NCBI RefSeq assembly: GCF_000473245.1 | Contig: NC_022524.1 | Span: 830,501-894,500 of the forward strand | Reading direction: 5' to 3' | DNA length: 64,000 nt | Source of the DNA: Bacillus infantis NRRL B-14911 | GTDB lineage: Bacteria > Bacillota > Bacilli > Bacillales > Cytobacillaceae | Shown here: positions 60,273 through 64,000 of the stretch, one piece after another | Position numbering within the stretch: position 1 is the first letter of the stretch | Layout of the letters: the number at the start of each line of letters is the position of its first letter | Translations under genes and position numbers: made by a program | The notes under the pieces: generated by a model | The model's input: the letters and a program-made list of their open reading frames with translations, nothing else | The model's database searches: none | Told to the model about the DNA's origin: nothing

Positions 60273-61730
60273 ATGACAAACAGCAATAGAACAGGGTGGA
60301 AGTTAGATAACAGCTACACACGCCTGCCGGAGATGTTTTTTACAAGCCAGGATCCCAATCCTGTGGAGGCGCCGGAGCTGTCCATTCTGAATGGGCCTTT
60401 GGCGGCTTCACTGGGACTGGATGCTGAAGAGCTTCAGAGTAATGAAAGCATCAGCATTCTGGCCGGAAATGAAATGCCTGAAGGAGCGTCGCCGCTTGCA
60501 CAGGCATATGCGGGGCATCAGTTCGGCCACTTCAATATGCTTGGGGACGGCCGCGCGCTCTTGATCGGCGAGCAGATCACCCCGGAAGGCGACCGCTTTG
60601 ACATCCAGCTGAAGGGCTCGGGGCGGACACCTTATTCCCGCGGCGGAGACGGCCGGGCGGCACTAGGCCCGATGCTGCGCGAGTATATCATAAGCGAAGC
60701 GATGCACAGCCTCGGAATCCCGACGACCAGGAGCCTCGCCGTTGTCACGACAGGTGAAATGATCCGGAGGGAGACCATGCTGCCCGGCGCCATTTTAACA
60801 AGGGTAGCTGACAGCCATCTCCGTGTCGGCACCTTCCAGTTCGCCGCGCAATTCGGTGAGAAGGAAGATGTCAAAGCTCTTGCGGACTATGCCATTCTCC
60901 GCCACTACCCGGAAATAGAGGGACACGAGCAGCCTTATCTTGAACTCCTTAAAGCGGTCATCAGGCGCCAGGCCTCATTAATCGCCAAATGGCAGCTGGC
61001 CGGGTTCATCCATGGGGTTATGAATACCGATAATATGACGATCAGCGGCGAGACGATCGATTACGGCCCATGTGCTTTTATGGACACCTACAATCCTGAA
61101 ACTGTCTTCAGCTCCATCGATGTGCAGGGACGCTATGCCTACGGAAATCAGCCGTACATGGCCGGCTGGAATCTGGCCCGTCTGGCGGAGAGCCTCCTGG
61201 TCCTTCTGCATGATGATCAGGACCAGGCTGTTGAGATTGCCCAGAAGGAAATTTCCGGTTTTATGGACATTTACCAGGGCAACTGGCTGGAAGGTATGGG
61301 GGCAAAGCTTGGGATCTTCTCTGTTGAAAAAGAAGACAGAGCGCTAGTCGATGAACTCCTTTCCCTGATGAAGGATCATCAGGCGGATTATACGAACACA
61401 TTCCGGGCCTTAACGATCAGCAGGGAAACAGCTCTAGAGGGCAAGCCGGGTTTTGCCGAGTGGCATGATAAATGGAAGTCCCGTTTGGAAAAACAGGATA
61501 GGACACCAGAAGACATCAAAACGCTGATGCAAAACAGCAATCCGGCAGTGATCCCGAGGAACCATAGAGTGGAAGAGGCCCTTGAGGCGGCTGTTGAAGG
61601 AGACTACAGTGTGATGGGCAGGCTTCTGAATGTGCTGGCAAAGCCATATTCTCATGCAGAGGCTGACGAGGGATATTGCACTGGTCCCGATGATGATGGA
61701 AAAGGCTATGTAACTTATTGCGGAACCTGA
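60273..61730 (+). CDS. protein adenylyltransferase SelO (YdiU, UPF0061)
   Basis: The 485-residue protein matches Sel[22 protein letters not shown] near residue 80, the nucleotide-binding [21 protein letters not shown] near 115 and [20 protein letters not shown] near 245 with catalytic Asp-Asn. SelO pseudokinases transfer AMP to Ser, Thr or Tyr of target proteins. The C terminus ends YCGT, with cysteine where eukaryotic forms have selenocysteine. AAAGGGG precedes the ATG and a terminator follows. Confidence 0.93.
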   Translation: MTNSNRTGWKLDNSYTRLPEMFFTSQDPNPVEAPELSILNGPLAASLGLDAEELQSNESISILAGNEMPEGASPLAQAYAGHQFGHFNMLGDGRALLIGEQITPEGDRFDIQLKGSGRTPYSRGGDGRAALGPMLREYIISEAMHSLGIPTTRSLAVVTTGEMIRRETMLPGAILTRVADSHLRVGTFQFAAQFGEKEDVKALADYAILRHYPEIEGHEQPYLELLKAVIRRQASLIAKWQLAGFIHGVMNTDNMTISGETIDYGPCAFMDTYNPETVFSSIDVQGRYAYGNQPYMAGWNLARLAESLLVLLHDDQDQAVEIAQKEISGFMDIYQGNWLEGMGAKLGIFSVEKEDRALVDELLSLMKDHQADYTNTFRALTISRETALEGKPGFAEWHDKWKSRLEKQDRTPEDIKTLMQNSNPAVIPRNHRVEEALEAAVEGDYSVMGRLLNVLAKPYSHAEADEGYCTGPDDDGKGYVTYCGT

Positions 61731-61737
61731 TCAGCAG

Positions 61738-61776
61738 GAGCTTGCCCCGATCATGGGGCAGGGCTCTTTTTTTGAA
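61738..61776 (+). terminator. terminator after selO
   Basis: GAGCTTGCCCC pairs with GGGGCAGGGCTC around GATCAT with small mismatches, followed by seven T. Confidence 0.9.
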
Positions 61777-61803
61777 AAAAATCCAAAGGGAGAGTGTGTG
61801 TGA

Positions 61804-63264
61804 ATGGATTCAGCCATTGTGAAAACCAAGCAGGGATTTGTAAGGGGTACTGAGGGAGGCGCTGCCACAGTATGGAAAGGCATTCCTTTCGCAAAAAAAC
61901 CGGCCGGCGAGCTGCGCTTTCAGCCTCCCGAGCCGCCTGAAGCATGGGAAGGAACCCTCGAGGCGAATGAATTTGGCCCTGTTTGTACGCAAAATAAAGA
62001 TATAGCAGCCATGCTTGGCGCGCCTGCTGACAATATGTCAGAAGACTGCCTGTATTTAAATATATGGGCACCGGCAGGTCCAAGGGAAGGGCTTCCGGTT
62101 ATGGTATGGATCCATGGCGGCGCCTTTCGGGCAGGTGCCGGGAGCAGTCCTCTCTATGATGGGACAAGTATGGCGGAAAACGGCGGGGTTATTGTCGTCA
62201 CGATCAACTACAGGCTCGGCGCATTCGGCTTTCTGCACCTTGCCGGAGTGGACAGCAGCTATACAGCGAACCTTGGATTGCTTGATCAGGTTGCAGCTTT
62301 AAAATGGGTCCGGGAAAACATTGAGGCTTTTGGCGGCGATCCTGAACAGGTGACGGTGTTCGGGGAGTCGGCAGGTGCGATGAGCATCGCCTCTTTACTG
62401 GCCATGCCGGCTGCAAAGGGGCTGTTTCAAAAGGCCATCCTGGAAAGCGGGGCATCGCAGATCATCCCGCCGGAGCAGGCTTCCATGATAGCGAAAGCGG
62501 TGCTGCAGCAGCTGGGCATTGATGATCATAACATGGAAAAATTAAATGAAGTGCCGGCAGAGGATATTTTGAAGGCTGCGGAGCGGGTCACCGCGGGTCA
62601 GGGGCCGGGTATGATCTTCCAGCCGACGGTTGATGCTGAGACACTGCCGGTTCCTCCGCTGCAGGCAATCACTGGAGGAGCAGCAGAAGGGATTCCTGTC
62701 ATGATCGGGACCAATCATGATGAAGGGGCCTTTTTCTTCAGGCCGGGCTCAGCCCCTATGCCAGGCCCTGCAAGAGATGAAGCGATGGCCAAGCTCATTG
62801 GTCCGGAGGCGGCGGAAAAGGTGAAAAGGCATTACCCGGAAACAATAGAAGGGGAATCCCAGTTCATGACCGATTTTGTTTTCTGGAAGCCTGCGATTGA
62901 ATATGCTGCCGGGCAAACAAAGCATGCTCCTGTCTGGATGTACCGGTTTGATTGGCATATTCCCGGGCATCCCCATGTCGGCAAGGCAGCACATGGACTG
63001 GAGATTGCGTTTGTTTTTTCAAACCTTTTCTACTTCAGCCGGCTTGGCGTCCAAGTGGATGAAACCATACAAAGACTTTCCCGGCATATGCAGTCAGCCT
63101 GGATTTCGTTTGCCAAGGCGGGCAATCCGAATGCGGCTGGTGATGACATGAATTGGCCGGCGTACCAGCCGCTGGACCGCTATACCTATATTTTTGACAG
63201 TGAAAGCCGGGTTGAAGCTGACCCTTACAAAGAAAAGCGTGAGCTGATTACCGGACGGGGATAA
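61804..63264 (+). CDS. type-B carboxylesterase (pNB esterase-like)
   Basis: The 486-residue protein has the carboxylesterase family signatures: EDCLYLNIWAP, the nucleophile elbow VTVFGESAGAMS near residue 185, acid Glu in GTNHDEGAFFF near 303, and catalytic His in KAAHGLEIAFVF near 393. The oxyanion hole is WIHGGAFRAGAG. It resembles Bacillus p-nitrobenzyl esterase PnbA; physiological substrate unknown. No signal peptide is present. GGGAGAGTGTG precedes the ATG. Confidence 0.9.
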   Translation: MDSAIVKTKQGFVRGTEGGAATVWKGIPFAKKPAGELRFQPPEPPEAWEGTLEANEFGPVCTQNKDIAAMLGAPADNMSEDCLYLNIWAPAGPREGLPVMVWIHGGAFRAGAGSSPLYDGTSMAENGGVIVVTINYRLGAFGFLHLAGVDSSYTANLGLLDQVAALKWVRENIEAFGGDPEQVTVFGESAGAMSIASLLAMPAAKGLFQKAILESGASQIIPPEQASMIAKAVLQQLGIDDHNMEKLNEVPAEDILKAAERVTAGQGPGMIFQPTVDAETLPVPPLQAITGGAAEGIPVMIGTNHDEGAFFFRPGSAPMPGPARDEAMAKLIGPEAAEKVKRHYPETIEGESQFMTDFVFWKPAIEYAAGQTKHAPVWMYRFDWHIPGHPHVGKAAHGLEIAFVFSNLFYFSRLGVQVDETIQRLSRHMQSAWISFAKAGNPNAAGDDMNWPAYQPLDRYTYIFDSESRVEADPYKEKRELITGRG

Positions 63265-63266
63265 TG

Positions 63267-63317
63267 GCCAGGTTAGTTGTCCCGCTTCTTCAACAGGCTG
63301 GGACAACTAACCTGGCA
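63267..63317. repeat. 17-bp perfect inverted repeat (GCCAGGTTAGTTGTCCC)
   Basis: GCCAGGTTAGTTGTCCC and its exact inverted copy flank a 17-base loop. It lies between the esterase gene and the next regulator gene. There is only a weak T tract, so it may act as a hairpin in RNA or be a dispersed repeat. Confidence 0.8.
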
Positions 63318-63340
63318 CCTTCGTCCTGAGGAGGTGCAAA

Positions 63341-64000
63341 ATGAAGTTTCTGGATGGGGCATTGGCTCAGGAGATCGTGGATCGGACGATGCAGATCATC
63401 GGCCGGAATATTAATGTGATGAATGAGAAGGGTGTGATCATCGGTTCGGGAGATGAGGCAAGAATCCAGTCTGTCCATGAAGGGGCAGTCCAGGTGATCG
63501 GGGCGGGCCGCGGGTTTGAAATTACTGAAGCAGAGGCCGGGCGGCTGAACGGCGTCAAGGCAGGGATCAATCTTCCGATCACCTTCCAGGATCATATCAT
63601 CGGCGTAATCGGGATCACGGGGGAGCCGGAAGAAATCAGAAGCTACGGAGAGCTTGTCAGAATGGCGGCCGAAATGATCCTTCAGCAGGCTGTTTTGATG
63701 GATGAGATGCAGTGGGATGAAAGACTGAAGGAAGAGCTGACGAGCCAGCTGCTGTCTGGGAGTGAAAATCTGGATCCGCTCTATTTTGAAAGAGTGAACC
63801 GCCTCGGAATTGACTTGGATATACCGAGGACGGCAATCGTTATTGCAGCCGATGAGCAGACCAAGAGCTATAAATGGATCCGCGACAGGCTGGAAAAGGA
63901 AGATTTGTATGTGATGAACCCCGGCTATATCATCCTGCTGAAAAAGGTGATTACAAAACGGGAAGGCTGGGATCATGGCCAAACCATGAACCAGTTGGGA
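63341..64000 (+). CDS. CdaR-family transcriptional regulator, truncated by window end
   Basis: GAGGAGGTG precedes ATG 63341. The visible 220 residues hold a sugar-diacid recognition domain (LAQEIVDRTMQIIGRNINVMNEKGVIIGSGD) and the start of the GGDEF-like middle region (YFERVNRLGIDLDIPRTAIVI). The PucR-type C-terminal helix-turn-helix would lie beyond the window. Relatives control use of sugar diacids, glycerate or glycolate. The adjacent target genes are not in view. Confidence 0.85.
   Translation, partial: MKFLDGALAQEIVDRTMQIIGRNINVMNEKGVIIGSGDEARIQSVHEGAVQVIGAGRGFEITEAEAGRLNGVKAGINLPITFQDHIIGVIGITGEPEEIRSYGELVRMAAEMILQQAVLMDEMQWDERLKEELTSQLLSGSENLDPLYFERVNRLGIDLDIPRTAIVIAADEQTKSYKWIRDRLEKEDLYVMNPGYIILLKKVITKREGWDHGQTMNQLG

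Noticed and set aside
63290-63982. Minus-strand 230-codon frame
   Set aside because: Antisense to the CdaR-family gene, which has an excellent ribosome binding site and domain match.

Overview
The window is chromosomal DNA of a low-GC Gram-positive endospore-former, most likely a Bacillaceae member close to Bacillus/Cytobacillus/Mesobacillus. The evidence is strong AGGAGG ribosome binding sites, many TTG and GTG starts, CcpA cre-like sites, and close matches to Bacillus genes (yerD, des, cspD-type, xylR/xylA/xylB, malK-malR-maeN, vmlR). I see no rRNA, tRNA, prophage, insertion sequence or CRISPR array.

Layout. 1-3.4 kb: a minus-strand DICT-domain / RibU-like ECF S component / sensorless chemoreceptor operon behind a leader terminator. 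3.4-6.8 kb: an NAD(P)-binding protein, YerD and an HPr kinase-like paralog. 6.9-13.2 kb: many small lipoproteins, Nudix hydrolases, a NIPSNAP protein, a phosphotransferase and hypotheticals (two apparently frameshifted), then a cold-shock protein. 13.3-22.6 kb: Des desaturase, a V4R-STAS protein, an acetyltransferase, an alpha/beta hydrolase, DUF proteins and a two-component system.

22.8-35.4 kb is a xylose/xylo-oligosaccharide locus: beta-xylosidase and XylR in one operon, a divergent CUT1 transporter lacking its ATPase, a YesL-family protein, XylA, XylB, an aldo/keto reductase and a XylE symporter. Three xylO-like operators (25784, 29712, 35412) sit on three promoters and cre-like sites add catabolite control, so the region reads as one regulon. 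35.6-42.3 kb holds a TauE/SafE protein and a malate module: MalK-MalR, the MaeN-type carrier and an NAD-malic enzyme.

42.4-57.4 kb is the most unusual part, rich in genes resembling resistance to translation inhibitors: a macrolide 2'-phosphotransferase, an ANT(6)-like adenylyltransferase, a VmlR-type ABC-F protein, another phosphotransferase and a second ABC-F protein. The macrolide phosphotransferase gene and both ABC-F genes each have a leader with a short upstream reading frame and a rho-independent terminator. The first leader encodes VAASIRLRFFPALNR, which carries the Arg-Leu-Arg stalling motif of ErmD/ErmK-type leaders. The first two leaders share a 20-nt element with 18 identities. 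An amino-acid ABC transporter lies between the ABC-F genes. 57.4-64 kb: DUF1456 protein, YgjP-type metallopeptidase, 3-hydroxyacyl-CoA dehydrogenase, SelO, a type-B carboxylesterase and the start of a CdaR-family regulator.

Two unexplained repeat systems stand out: arrays of TTGCTAATA at an exact 20-bp period (four copies after vmlR, six after the metallopeptidase gene), and a dispersed GC-rich palindrome around GGGGACAGACCCC, tandemly amplified six times at a 34-bp period after maeN.
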